A stretch of DNA of 41,787 nt from Parcubacteria group bacterium Licking1014_17. Lineage in GTDB: Bacteria; Patescibacteriota; Minisyncoccia; 2-02-FULL-40-12; IGHO2-01-FULL-4-A. Location of the stretch: positions 1 to 41,787 of the forward strand of contig VMGJ01000001.1 of NCBI GenBank assembly GCA_007376485.1, written 5' to 3'. Numbering within the stretch: position 1 is the stretch's first letter; every line of letters starts with the position of its first letter. This document shows, one piece after another, positions 7,903-15,712 of this stretch. The notes under the pieces are model-generated. The model was given only the letters and a program-made list of their open reading frames with translations. It was not told the DNA's origin and ran no database searches. Made by a program: the position numbers and the translations under genes.

Positions 7903-7928
7903 ACGGCTTTTATTTAAAATGCTACCTA
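7900..7928 (+). promoter_or_regulatory. Candidate promoter for the thymidylate kinase/ThyX pair
   Basis: TTGACG (7900-7905) is followed after 17 bp by TACCTA (7923-7928). A closely similar stretch, TGCTACCATTCCGTA, occurs upstream of the tRNA-Lys at 7400-7414, compared with TGCTACCTATTCCGTA here. The leader to the ATG at 7986 would be about 50 nt. Confidence 0.4.
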
Positions 7929-7985
7929 TTCCGTAGGACTTTGTTTTTATGAACCTTGAAAATTAAACCATAAGGAGATTTGGTT

Positions 7986-8636
7986 ATGGGTGACCGAGGG
8001 AAATTTATAGTTATTGAGGGAATAGAAGGAGCCAGTAAGGGCAGTTGCATTCAGTTTCTGAAGGAAAATCTTTCTGGCTATAGAATTGAATTCACTCGCG
8101 AACCGGGCGGCACAAGGATAGGAGAGAAAATCCGGAAACTTTTGTTGTCTGACGGCGAGGATGGCCTCAAATATCTGATTTCCGACGAGAAATCACTGAC
8201 CGCAGTTGAAATTTGTCTCTTTTGCTGTGCAAGATATCCTCATTGCAAACGTATCCGGCGCTACCAGGCAAGAGGAATCAATGTCGTATCGGATAGATTT
8301 GATAGCTCGACCCTCGCCTATCAAATAATGGGCAGGCGGAGAGGCGATTTGCTGTGGTTTTTTTGGGCGCTAAACGAGATAGCGGTTGATGGAATTGAAC
8401 CCGATCTGGTTGTACTCCTTGATCTTGAACCGAAAATTGGCTTGAGTCGCCGCAAGAGCGCCGGCGGAGAATTAAGCAGGTTTGACAAGGAGGAACTTGA
8501 GTTTCATAACAGGGTAAGAAGAAGTTTTTTGGATTTTAAAGGTAGTAACTGGGTGGTCGTTGACGCTTCTAAACCGGAAGCTGAAGTGCAAAAGGAAGTT
8601 TTGGGCATCGTGAAGAGATGCATGGAGGGTAAATAA
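7986..8636 (+). CDS. Thymidylate kinase-like protein with altered P-loop
   Basis: dTMP kinase phosphorylates dTMP to dTDP for DNA synthesis. The 216-residue product keeps the family order: FIVIEG-type beta strand with P-loop, TREPGGTRIG (about residues 36-45), and DRFDSSTLAYQ (about 99-109, the DR[YF] motif). The P-loop reads GIEGASKGS, where most Tmk proteins have GxxGAGKST/TT, so the glycine before the lysine is serine and the residue after it is glycine. The lysine itself is kept. Start ATG 7986 has AAGGAG (7972-7977) at ideal spacing; an upstream TTG at 7980 is rejected. The ThyX-like gene starts two bases after the stop, so both act on dTMP. Confidence 0.8.
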   Translation: MGDRGKFIVIEGIEGASKGSCIQFLKENLSGYRIEFTREPGGTRIGEKIRKLLLSDGEDGLKYLISDEKSLTAVEICLFCCARYPHCKRIRRYQARGINVVSDRFDSSTLAYQIMGRRRGDLLWFFWALNEIAVDGIEPDLVVLLDLEPKIGLSRRKSAGGELSRFDKEELEFHNRVRRSFLDFKGSNWVVVDASKPEAEVQKEVLGIVKRCMEGK

Positions 8637-8638
8637 TC

Positions 8639-10015
8639 ATGATTCAGGTTAAGCTTAGAAAGTTTCACCCTGGAATGCTGGAGGCGGCTTCCCGGGCGGG
8701 AAGAATATGTCGCGAACCGGAAATTCCCGGTGATGATGGCAAGGTCATTAATGTAAAAGAACACCTCTTCGAAGTCGGTCACCACACAACGATTCAAACC
8801 GCCGACCACTGGCTCGGTTTTGATATTGAAGGCATTGCCATCGGCGATGTTGACTTTGGTCTGCACTTGGCTGGCCCTTTCTATGTTTCACTCCAGCGTT
8901 CAGGAAGATTATGCGGTGGCATGTTCGAAAGTCCCAACATCAGCCAAGTCAAGGATTACGTCAGATGTTTTTGGCCTGACGTAAATGAAAGGAACATCGA
9001 AAGAATTGCTGCCTTTGTAAAACGTAGTGCCGAAATTTATGCGGAAAATCTGCCCAGAGCCGTGGCTAAGGTCGAGGAAATGATAAGGGTAGAAAGGCCG
9101 CACGCGTCAGCTCAGTACATCAAACTGAACGCTCCCAAAATTGCCCAGGAACAATTAAGAACGGTTTTTCCGGTGGCCTTACTGACAGCGCTTTATTACT
9201 CAATCAACCTAAGTACTCTGGTCGCGCTGTACAAAGTCGCCTGGTCGCCAGTGATGAAAGCCGTGACCCAGATGATGGTAGAAGAGGTTTTAAAAGTGGA
9301 ACCCGCGCTTTCCTTCATGTTTTCGCGAGGTAGTATTGAATGGTCACCCAGGATGCCAAGCGCAATAATTGACTGCCTTTCGAAGCCGAAGAATGAGATT
9401 CTAACCTCCGACATTTATTTTCGGGACTTCCTAGAGAAAGTGGTGTTGCCAGAACCAGAAAGTGTTTTTCCCATTGATACCCTGAACTTTGACCCGAGGT
9501 TTATGGGTAATGACATGGTGAGGATAAATTGCTTCCTACACATTTCTCTTGCATTCTTGGGTCAAAATCAAAGGCACCGGACAATAGAGAGGGGAGCGCC
9601 GGCATTCACGGGATATTATTATCTGCCCCCAATTCTGGTTAAACTTGGTTTGGGAGACACCATGGGATCAATTATGGAAGAGTGGTTGCGCTTGAGCTGG
9701 GACTTACCGCAATCTCTCTCTTCCATCCTTGCTCCTTATGGGGCCATGGTTGAATTTGAAAACTCCGGTTCAATCAATGGTTTTCTGCACGAACTTGGTA
9801 AAAGAACATGTTTTTGCGCGCAGGAAGAAGCATATCATGCCACCAGGTCATTTTTGCGGGAGCTTTCAGTCAAGGTGAAAGATAAAGGCAATTTGCTCCG
9901 GCGTCATTTTGCCCCGGTTTGCGTTTTGACCGGTGAATGCGGTGAGGGGGCAAGATATTGCAGGAGGGATCTGAAAAAAGTGGCAGAAGATCCTTTCCCG
10001 GATAGAAGTGTCTGA
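8639..10015 (+). CDS. ThyX-like flavin-dependent thymidylate synthase, double-length
   Basis: ThyX makes dTMP from dUMP using methylene-THF and FAD/NADPH. At 458 residues this is about twice the usual ThyX length (200-250) and appears to contain two ThyX-like halves. The C-terminal half is clearer: LGQNQRHRTIERG matches the RHR region, and APYGAMVEFE followed by ELGKRTC resembles the conserved C-terminal ThyX segment. The N-terminal half has EVGHHTTIQTADHWLGFDIEG and SLQRSGRLCGG, a weaker version of the same pattern. Neither half shows the complete RHRxxSxNExSxR signature. It is paired with the thymidylate kinase gene and followed by a perfect terminator. Whether both active sites function is open. 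Confidence 0.75.
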   Translation: MIQVKLRKFHPGMLEAASRAGRICREPEIPGDDGKVINVKEHLFEVGHHTTIQTADHWLGFDIEGIAIGDVDFGLHLAGPFYVSLQRSGRLCGGMFESPNISQVKDYVRCFWPDVNERNIERIAAFVKRSAEIYAENLPRAVAKVEEMIRVERPHASAQYIKLNAPKIAQEQLRTVFPVALLTALYYSINLSTLVALYKVAWSPVMKAVTQMMVEEVLKVEPALSFMFSRGSIEWSPRMPSAIIDCLSKPKNEILTSDIYFRDFLEKVVLPEPESVFPIDTLNFDPRFMGNDMVRINCFLHISLAFLGQNQRHRTIERGAPAFTGYYYLPPILVKLGLGDTMGSIMEEWLRLSWDLPQSLSSILAPYGAMVEFENSGSINGFLHELGKRTCFCAQEEAYHATRSFLRELSVKVKDKGNLLRRHFAPVCVLTGECGEGARYCRRDLKKVAEDPFPDRSV

Positions 10016-10034
10016 GTTCTTTTGAAAACTGACA

Positions 10035-10070
10035 GGGGCTGGCGCGCTTCGCGCGCCAGCCCCCTTTTTT
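10035..10070 (+). terminator. Strong intrinsic terminator
   Basis: GGGGCTGGCGCGC (10035-10047) pairs perfectly over 13 bp with GCGCGCCAGCCCC (10051-10063), then CTTTTTT follows. It ends the tmk-thyX-like operon. The GGCGCGC core resembles the terminator at 40104-40145. Confidence 0.95.
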
Positions 10071-10090
10071 GTCCTGTGGATTACTCAATC

Positions 10091-10118
10091 TTTACTTAGT
10101 ATCAGGAGTTGCTATAAT
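10091..10118 (+). promoter_or_regulatory. Candidate promoter for the DUF378 gene
   Basis: TTTACT (10091-10096) and a consensus TATAAT (10113-10118) are separated by 16 bp. This gives a leader of roughly 55-60 nt before the ATG at 10182. Confidence 0.5.
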
Positions 10119-10181
10119 GAAAGTATTGTCTGGTCTTAATTGGTCGATGGCCGGATGGCGATTAATTAATCATCTTTTATT

Positions 10182-10388
10182 ATGAATAAATTCAAAACAT
10201 TAGATTGGGTTGCTATTATCTTGGTCATAATCGGTGCTCTTGATTGGGGATTGGTAGGTCTCTTTAAATGGGACATCATCGCCAAGATATTTGGGGGAAT
10301 ACCGGCTATCGCTATGATAATCTACGTATTAGTCGGTTTATCCGGATTGTATCTCATCTTCACAATCGGGAGATTTGGCAGAAAATAA
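10182..10388 (+). CDS. DUF378 family small membrane protein
   Basis: The 68-residue protein has two hydrophobic helices (about 8-30 and 38-63). The segment LDWVAIILVIIGALDWGLVG is the hallmark of the DUF378 (COG2155) family of small bacterial membrane proteins. Its function is unknown in the family. It has its own promoter and a terminator directly after it, so it is a single-gene unit. Confidence 0.85.
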   Translation: MNKFKTLDWVAIILVIIGALDWGLVGLFKWDIIAKIFGGIPAIAMIIYVLVGLSGLYLIFTIGRFGRK

Positions 10389-10395
10389 ATCTGTC

Positions 10396-10455
10396 CTAAA
10401 ACCGGACTTTTGAGCGCGTATGAGCGTTCACCTAAAAGCCCGGTTTTAGTTTGTC
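10396..10455 (+). terminator. Terminator with long interrupted stem
   Basis: CTAAAACCGG (10396-10405) pairs exactly with CCGGTTTTAG (10440-10449), followed by TTTGTCT. The enclosed bases form a second short stem (CTTTT with AAAAG). It separates the DUF378 gene from aspS. Confidence 0.75.
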
Positions 10456-10498
10456 TAAATCAGGCTTTTGGTTTAATATAAGTATGTAATATATTTTT

Positions 10499-11917
10499 AT
10501 GAAAAGAATTTCTATTAGTGAGACAGCAAACAAAGCCGGTGAGAAGGTAACGCTCTGTGGCTGGGTGCATACGCGGCGCGACCACGGGAAGCTGATTTTT
10601 ATAGATTTGCGCGACCGGTCTGGGATAATACAGATTGTTTTTACGCCCGATAAAAAAGAATTCTATGAAACCGCAAATAAAGTAAGGCCCGAGTGGGTTC
10701 TGCGGGTGGCGGGAACCGTTTCAGCCCGGCCGGAGAAAATGTTCAACAACGAAATCCCGACCGGCAAGATTGAACTTCAGCCCGAGAGCGTCGAAATTTT
10801 ATCGGAGGCGCTGACCCCGCCGTTCGCCTTGGACACGAACGGGCTTGAGATAGGCGAGGAAAACAGGATGAAATACCGCTATCTGGATTTGAGAAGGGAT
10901 AGAATGAAAAACAACATGATAATGCGGCACCGCGTGATTAAATTCTTCCGCGATTATCTGGACAAGGAAGGCTTTGTGGAAATTGAAACTCCTCTGCTTA
11001 CGAAATCAACGCCCGAAGGCGCCCGCGACTATGTGGTGCCGTCGCGCCTCCACCCGGGAGAGTTTTTCGCTCTGCCGCAGTCGCCCCAGCAATACAAACA
11101 ACTGCTGATGGTCGCCGGCTTTGAAAAATATTTTCAGATAGCCCGATGTTTCCGCGACGAAGACACCCGCGGCGACCGCCAGCCGGAATTCACCCAGCTG
11201 GACATGGAAATGAGTTTTGTTGAGCGCGAGGATGTTATGGATATTACGGAGAGTCTTTTCATCGAAACGGTGGAAAAACTTTTCCCGGAAAAGAAAATAA
11301 CCCAAAAGCCGTTTCCGCGATTGAGCTACCGCGAAGCGATGGAAAAATATGGCTCCGACAAGCCGGATTTAAGAAAGAACAAAACCGACAGCAACGAGCT
11401 ATCTTTCGCCTGGATAACGGATTTTCCGTTCTTTGAACCTTCGGCAGGCTCAGGTCAGGGAAAAACAGATAAAGGTGGCTGGACTTTTACCCATAATCCG
11501 TTTTCCGCTCCTAAAAAAGAACACATGGGATGGCTGTTGGAAGGAAAGAATATAGGCGAGATTTTGACTACCCAGTATGATTTAGCCCTGAACGGATTTG
11601 AAATAGGCGGGGGAAGCATCCGCAATCATAGGCCGGAAGCCCTGAAAGCGGTGTTTAAAATTATGGGTTTCAGCGATGAAGAAATAGAAAAAGGGTTTGG
11701 GCATATGCTTAGAGCGCTGGAATTCGGCGCTCCGCCGCACGGCGGCATCGCTCCGGGCATTGACCGTTTTCTGATGGTTTTGATGAATGAACCAAACATC
11801 CGCGAGGTTATCGCTTTTCCCAAAACCGGCGACGGCAGGGATTTGATGATGGAAGCGCCGTCAGAGCTTAGCATGGGTCAGCTTAACGAATTAGGTTTAG
11901 ATATTAAGAAAAAATAA
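10499..11917 (+). CDS. aspS: Aspartyl-tRNA synthetase lacking the GAD insertion
   Basis: This class II synthetase charges tRNA-Asp (possibly also tRNA-Asn). Residues 1-100 are the OB-fold anticodon-binding domain (VTLCGWVHTRRDHGKLIFID). Motif 2 is FRDEDTRGDRQPEFTQLD at about 217, and motif 3 is GIAPGIDRFLMVL at about 415. The protein has 472 residues against about 590 in typical bacterial AspRS. YGSDKPDLR runs almost directly into SFAWITDFPFF, so the GAD domain that bacterial enzymes carry between motifs 2 and 3 is missing. An extra segment, PSAGSGQG (about 315-322), is encoded by a copy of a short palindromic repeat. A TAATAT at 10487-10492 sits 6 nt before the ATG, suggesting a leaderless mRNA. 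Confidence 0.95.
   Translation: MKRISISETANKAGEKVTLCGWVHTRRDHGKLIFIDLRDRSGIIQIVFTPDKKEFYETANKVRPEWVLRVAGTVSARPEKMFNNEIPTGKIELQPESVEILSEALTPPFALDTNGLEIGEENRMKYRYLDLRRDRMKNNMIMRHRVIKFFRDYLDKEGFVEIETPLLTKSTPEGARDYVVPSRLHPGEFFALPQSPQQYKQLLMVAGFEKYFQIARCFRDEDTRGDRQPEFTQLDMEMSFVEREDVMDITESLFIETVEKLFPEKKITQKPFPRLSYREAMEKYGSDKPDLRKNKTDSNELSFAWITDFPFFEPSAGSGQGKTDKGGWTFTHNPFSAPKKEHMGWLLEGKNIGEILTTQYDLALNGFEIGGGSIRNHRPEALKAVFKIMGFSDEEIEKGFGHMLRALEFGAPPHGGIAPGIDRFLMVLMNEPNIREVIAFPKTGDGRDLMMEAPSELSMGQLNELGLDIKKK
11438..11454 (+). repeat. Short palindromic repeat inside aspS
   Basis: CCTTCGGCAGGCTCAGG differs at one position from CCTTCGACAGGCTCAGG at 7426-7442. Here it is read in frame as part of PSAGSGQG, at a surface-loop position where other AspRS sequences are shorter. 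A repeat that inserts into coding sequence without breaking the frame resembles Rickettsia palindromic elements in behaviour, though not in sequence. Confidence 0.65.
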
Positions 11918-11919
11918 AT

Positions 11920-12864
11920 ATGCGCATTAGTTCGGCTGTGGCGGGAATATCCTCCGGTGTGTTTTTGGGGCTGATTGTAATAACAATCTGGCATGTTTTT
12001 GACGTTTCAAGCTCAAGCAGCGCACCGGCTCTGGTTTTTGTGTCAGAAACGGCGGATATCAGCAATTTTTTACAGCCGCCGTCGGAGGTCAGCTACTGGC
12101 CGATAAGAGATTTTAATATTCTCGAGCCCGATATTTCCGCCCGCGCCGCTGGGGTTTATGATACCGGAGCCGGCAGATTTTTATTCACCAAAAACGAAGA
12201 CGAACAGATTCCCATAGCTTCTATAACAAAACTGATGACCGCGATTGTTGTTATTGAGAATCTTAATTTGAATGAAATCTACACCGTGAATGCCGAGGAT
12301 GTTAATGTGTCCGGTCTGGGGGCGGATCTTTACGAAGGGGAGAGAGTCCGGGGTGATGAATTGCTGAAAATGATGCTGATAAAATCTTCAAACGACGCCG
12401 CTATGGTTTTTGCCAGCGCCGCTTCGGAAAAGGGGATAAACGTTGTCCAAAAAATGAATGAAAAAGCCAAGCTGTTCAATATGGGTGAGTCTGTTTTTTA
12501 CGACCCAGCTGGACTTGACGCTCGGACGCACTCATCAGTGGCGGACATTGTCAAACTAGTGCTGAAAGTGGGAAATTATGATATAATCTGGCAGACGTTG
12601 AGAATCAAGTCCGCGGATATCAGTTCGGCTGACGGCAAGCTGATTCATCACATCGTATCCACGAACAAGCTTCTCGACCGGCTTCCCGGGATTATCGGCG
12701 GAAAGACCGGTTACACGGAAGAAGCTCTGGGAACAATGGCTTTGGTTATAAGTATTGAAGGCGGGAAAGATTCACTCATCAGCGTTGTGCTGGGGTCAAA
12801 TAACCGCATGGGCGAAACCCAGCAGTTGATAAATTGGGCGGAGCAATCTCATAAATGGCGATAG
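11920..12864 (+). CDS. dacA: D-alanyl-D-alanine carboxypeptidase (S11 family)
   Basis: This penicillin-binding enzyme removes the terminal D-Ala from peptidoglycan stem peptides outside the membrane. The 314-residue protein has an N-terminal anchor or signal (about 5-27). The three serine-transferase motifs are present in order: SITK (about 99-102), SSN within IKSSNDAAM (about 155), and KTG within GGKTGYTEEALG (about 261). The C-terminal beta domain of longer DacA proteins appears to be missing. It starts two bases after aspS and overlaps mraY by 10 bp, so the operon links it to lipid I synthesis. Confidence 0.93.
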   Translation: MRISSAVAGISSGVFLGLIVITIWHVFDVSSSSSAPALVFVSETADISNFLQPPSEVSYWPIRDFNILEPDISARAAGVYDTGAGRFLFTKNEDEQIPIASITKLMTAIVVIENLNLNEIYTVNAEDVNVSGLGADLYEGERVRGDELLKMMLIKSSNDAAMVFASAASEKGINVVQKMNEKAKLFNMGESVFYDPAGLDARTHSSVADIVKLVLKVGNYDIIWQTLRIKSADISSADGKLIHHIVSTNKLLDRLPGIIGGKTGYTEEALGTMALVISIEGGKDSLISVVLGSNNRMGETQQLINWAEQSHKWR

Positions 12865-13934
12865 AACACATTTTTACAATATTCAATGTCGTTAGAATTT
12901 TTGTTGTCATTACCATCGCTTTTTTCGTCGCGCTTGTCATTTCGCCTTTGTGGTTGAAGATTCTTTACAAATATAAACTTGGCAAACAGCTTCGTTCCGC
13001 CGATAAGGCGCCGATTTTCAATCAGTTGCACAAGAAAAAAGAAGGCACGCCGACAATGGGTGGGGTTTTGGTCTGGGGCACGGTGGTTGTGGTAACTTTA
13101 TTTTTCTGGCTATTATCCCATTTTATTGACGGGTTCTGGTCCAAGGTCAATTTCTTTACCAGAAGCGACACCTGGCTGCCGTTGGGAATGCTTGTCGTGG
13201 CGGGCTTGCTTGGGATGGCTGATGATTTAGCTGGAATTTTGCGCGTCGGTCCCAACGGTGGCGGGCTTAGAATGACCCACCGCATTCTTTTATACATCGT
13301 AATCGCGGCAATCGGCGCTTGGTGGTTTTATTTCAAACTGGGAAAAAACGAAATCAATATTCCGTTTTTCGGCGATGTCGGCATCGGCTGGCTTTACATG
13401 CTTTTCTTCATGTTCATTATCGTTGCCACTTCTTTTTCGGCGAATGAAACCGACGGATTGGACGGCCTTGCCGGCGGAGTATTTTTGACTATGTTTGCCG
13501 CTTACGGCGTCATCGCTTTTGACCAGGGAAGGATGGATCTTACGGTTTTTATCGGCGCGATTATTGGGGCGCTTTGCGCTTTTCTGTGGCACAACGTTTA
13601 TCCGGCGAAATTTTTCATGGGCGATACGGGGTCAATGTCATTAGGAGTAATGTTGGGCATGATTGCAATGCTGACCAACACGCCATTTCTCCTGCTTCCT
13701 ATCGGGATTATTTTCTTATTTGAATCGTCATCCGTTATTGTCCAAATGATTTCCAAAAAATTGCGGAACGGCAAGAAAGTATTCCTTTCATCGCCCATTC
13801 ACCACCATTTTGAGGCGAAGGGCTGGCATGAAACTTCCGTGACTATGCGGTTCTGGATGATTTCCGCCATCGGCGCCATAATCGGAATTATTATTTTCCT
13901 CGTTGATTCAAAAATTCCTCCTCTGATGAAATAA
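12855..13934 (+). CDS. mraY: Phospho-N-acetylmuramoyl-pentapeptide transferase MraY
   Basis: MraY makes lipid I by joining UDP-MurNAc-pentapeptide to undecaprenyl phosphate at the inner face of the membrane. The 359-residue polytopic protein has the family motifs KEGTPTMGG (about 57-65), NETDGLDGLAGG (about 197-208) and MGDTGSMSLG (about 256-265), and HHHFE near the C-terminus. The ATG at 12855 lies inside the end of the carboxypeptidase gene, indicating translational coupling. The length is normal. Confidence 0.97.
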   Translation: MAIEHIFTIFNVVRIFVVITIAFFVALVISPLWLKILYKYKLGKQLRSADKAPIFNQLHKKKEGTPTMGGVLVWGTVVVVTLFFWLLSHFIDGFWSKVNFFTRSDTWLPLGMLVVAGLLGMADDLAGILRVGPNGGGLRMTHRILLYIVIAAIGAWWFYFKLGKNEINIPFFGDVGIGWLYMLFFMFIIVATSFSANETDGLDGLAGGVFLTMFAAYGVIAFDQGRMDLTVFIGAIIGALCAFLWHNVYPAKFFMGDTGSMSLGVMLGMIAMLTNTPFLLLPIGIIFLFESSSVIVQMISKKLRNGKKVFLSSPIHHHFEAKGWHETSVTMRFWMISAIGAIIGIIIFLVDSKIPPLMK

Positions 13935-13946
13935 TTTTTCGTTCCT

Positions 13947-15047
13947 ATGATTGACAGGGGCCATTCAAGATCGGGTGTCACGCTTACCGGCATTTTGTGC
14001 GCGCTGGTTCTGATTGGCCTCGCGATTCTTCTTTCCGCCGGAATAGTCGAAGGGCAGAAAAAATTTGATTCGCCTTATTATTATTTTATTCATCAACTGA
14101 TATTCGGAGTTTTGCCGGGAATTATTTTATATATTATTTTATCCCGCTTTGATTACCGGCGTTTCCGCGGCTTGTCGCTCCTACTGCTCATCGGTGCTTT
14201 GATATTTATGGTTTTGATTTTTGTCCCCGGCGTCGGGTTCGCTGTTAAAGGTTCCCAGCGCTGGCTAGATTTCGGAATTTTGACTTTTCAGCCGTCCGAG
14301 GTTTTGAAATTGGCTTTAATTTTATATTTCGCGGCTTGGTTTTCGAGAAAAGACAGGCACGTGACGTCATGGACGTATTCGGTTGTTCCGTTTCTTTTGG
14401 TTGCTGGGTTCTCGGGAGCTTTGTTGGTAATGCAGCCGGATTTCGGAACTCTTGGCGTGGTCGCGGTCATTGTTTTCTCCATGTATTTTTTCGCTGGCGC
14501 GAAAATTTCCCATTTAGTCGGGATTGTTTTATGCGCGGTGGCACTTGTGGCGGTTTTGTCTGTTTTTAGCCCGTATCGCTTTAACAGAATCAAAGCGTTT
14601 CTGAATCCATCCGGCGACACGCAGGGCATTTCTTACCACATCAACCAATCTTTGATAGGTATCGGATCCGGTGGATTATTCGGGGTCGGTTTCGGGCAAA
14701 GCAAACAGAAGATATCTTATCTGCCCGAGCCGGTCGGGGATTCAATTTTCGCCGTTTACGCCGAAGAGATGGGACTTTTGGGTGCCGCCGCGCTGATTTC
14801 TCTTTTTATCTTTCTGGCTCTTACACTTTTGGCGATAGCTAAAAAATGCGGCGACGGCTTCGGGCGGCTTATCGCGCTCGGCATGATGACCTGGGTGGTA
14901 GGTCAGGCATTCGTGAATATCGCGGCAATTTCGGGACTTGTTCCGCTTACCGGTTTGCCTCTGCCGTTCGTCAGTTTCGGCAGCTCTTCTTTGGTCTCAA
15001 TTTTGGCCGGCATGGGCATAGTCAGAAACGTGGCAAAACACATATAA
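13947..15047 (+). CDS. SEDS-family peptidoglycan polymerase (FtsW/RodA)
   Basis: SEDS proteins polymerise lipid II into glycan strands together with a class B PBP. The 366-residue product has about ten membrane helices. It shows the SEDS segments KGSQRWLDFG, FQPSEVLKLALI, MQPDFGTLG and ISYHINQSLIGIGSGGLFG, and the C-terminal PLPFVSFGSSS. FtsW and RodA cannot be told apart with confidence; the length and the lack of a long N-terminal tail slightly favour RodA. It is the last gene of the aspS-dacA-mraY run, 12 bp after mraY. Confidence 0.93.
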   Translation: MIDRGHSRSGVTLTGILCALVLIGLAILLSAGIVEGQKKFDSPYYYFIHQLIFGVLPGIILYIILSRFDYRRFRGLSLLLLIGALIFMVLIFVPGVGFAVKGSQRWLDFGILTFQPSEVLKLALILYFAAWFSRKDRHVTSWTYSVVPFLLVAGFSGALLVMQPDFGTLGVVAVIVFSMYFFAGAKISHLVGIVLCAVALVAVLSVFSPYRFNRIKAFLNPSGDTQGISYHINQSLIGIGSGGLFGVGFGQSKQKISYLPEPVGDSIFAVYAEEMGLLGAAALISLFIFLALTLLAIAKKCGDGFGRLIALGMMTWVVGQAFVNIAAISGLVPLTGLPLPFVSFGSSSLVSILAGMGIVRNVAKHI

Positions 15048-15080
15048 TCCCGACGTTAGGAGATCTGTCGGGGTTATATA
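15043..15080. terminator. Hairpin between convergent SEDS gene and rpsT
   Basis: TATAATCCCGAC (15043-15054) pairs with GTCGGGGTTATATA (15067-15080) with one mismatch, around a 12-nt loop. It overlaps the SEDS stop codon and lies between two convergent genes, so it could serve both strands. Flanking T-runs are short. Confidence 0.5.
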
Positions 15081-15098
15081 TCGGTAACTCGGGAAATT

Positions 15099-15362
15099 TT
15101 ACGAAATTTTTGCCATTGACTTTGAGAGGCGAGATTTGAGCCGGCTGGCGTTGTTTTTGGCGATAAGATTTTTCCGCGCGGCTTTGTCCATGGCTTTGTA
15201 AACTTTAGGCAAAAGCTCTTTGGCTTTATCTTTCTGCTTGGCAAGAATAGCCGTCCGCAATTGTTTTACGGCTAAGCGGTATTTATCCCTCTGGATGGAA
15301 TTTCTGATATGTCTTTTCTTTGATTGCCGCAGGGCTTTTTTGGCTGATTTGTGTATTGGCAT
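15099..15362 (-). CDS. rpsT: 30S ribosomal protein S20
   Basis: S20 binds 16S rRNA early in small-subunit assembly. The 87-residue, strongly basic, helical product begins MPIHKSAKKALRQSKKR, which is the standard S20 N-terminus, and has KNLIAKNNASRLKSRLS near the end. The length is typical. It is the only minus-strand gene besides uvrB in this window and has its own promoter at 15372-15400. Confidence 0.96.
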   Translation of the reverse strand: MPIHKSAKKALRQSKKRHIRNSIQRDKYRLAVKQLRTAILAKQKDKAKELLPKVYKAMDKAARKNLIAKNNASRLKSRLSKSMAKIS

Positions 15363-15371
15363 AATGGAAAA

Positions 15372-15400
15372 ATGATACTATAACGGCTCATTTTTTGCAA
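15372..15400 (-). promoter_or_regulatory. Promoter of rpsT
   Basis: On the minus strand, TTGCAA (15395-15400) and TATCAT (15372-15377) are separated by 17 bp. The -10 box lies 9 nt before the rpsT start codon, so the leader would be only a few nucleotides and carries no Shine-Dalgarno. Confidence 0.6.
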
Positions 15401-15409
15401 GAATTTGCG

Positions 15410-15618
15410 CTCGCCAACTCTTTTTCGGAACTGGAAATTGATTGTGGGAATATATCTTTTCGCAGATGTTCGGGCTTTCCGGCGAAGCCCTCACTTATAC
15501 CTCGCCAGTTTTCCGCTAGTATAGCGGACCAAGCAAAACTGGCTCGCTGTACTGCTCAAAGACACATTTCCACAATGAAAAAGCGGTAATCTCAATAACC
15601 CTCAAAAGAGCCGGCTCG
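15410..15618 (+). repeat. Palindromic intergenic repeat, copy A
   Basis: The gap 15363-15712 has no gene; it holds the rpsT promoter, this repeat and the promoter of the next gene. The element starts CTCGCCAACTCTTTTTC and ends AAAAGAGCCGGCTCG, giving a partly decayed terminal stem. Inside are the stem TGTGGGAATATATCTTTT with CAAAGACACATTTCCACA, the hairpin GGGCTTTCCGGCGAAGCCC, and AGTTTT/AAAACT enclosing an apical hairpin TCCGC-TAGTATA-GCGGA. The overall order is the same as in copies B, C and E. Confidence 0.85.
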
Positions 15619-15647
15619 TTCTTAGTCTTTTTACTTTCAATATGCCA

Positions 15648-15676
15648 TTGAAAATCCGTGAAAATCGGGGTATGAT
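15648..15676 (+). promoter_or_regulatory. Promoter of the methyltransferase gene
   Basis: TTGAAA (15648-15653) and TATGAT (15671-15676) are separated by 17 bp, giving a leader of about 30 nt. The leader has no obvious Shine-Dalgarno. Confidence 0.55.
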
Positions 15677-15712
15677 GGCTATATAAGAATTAGTTATAAA
15701 AGTTCCGATTTT

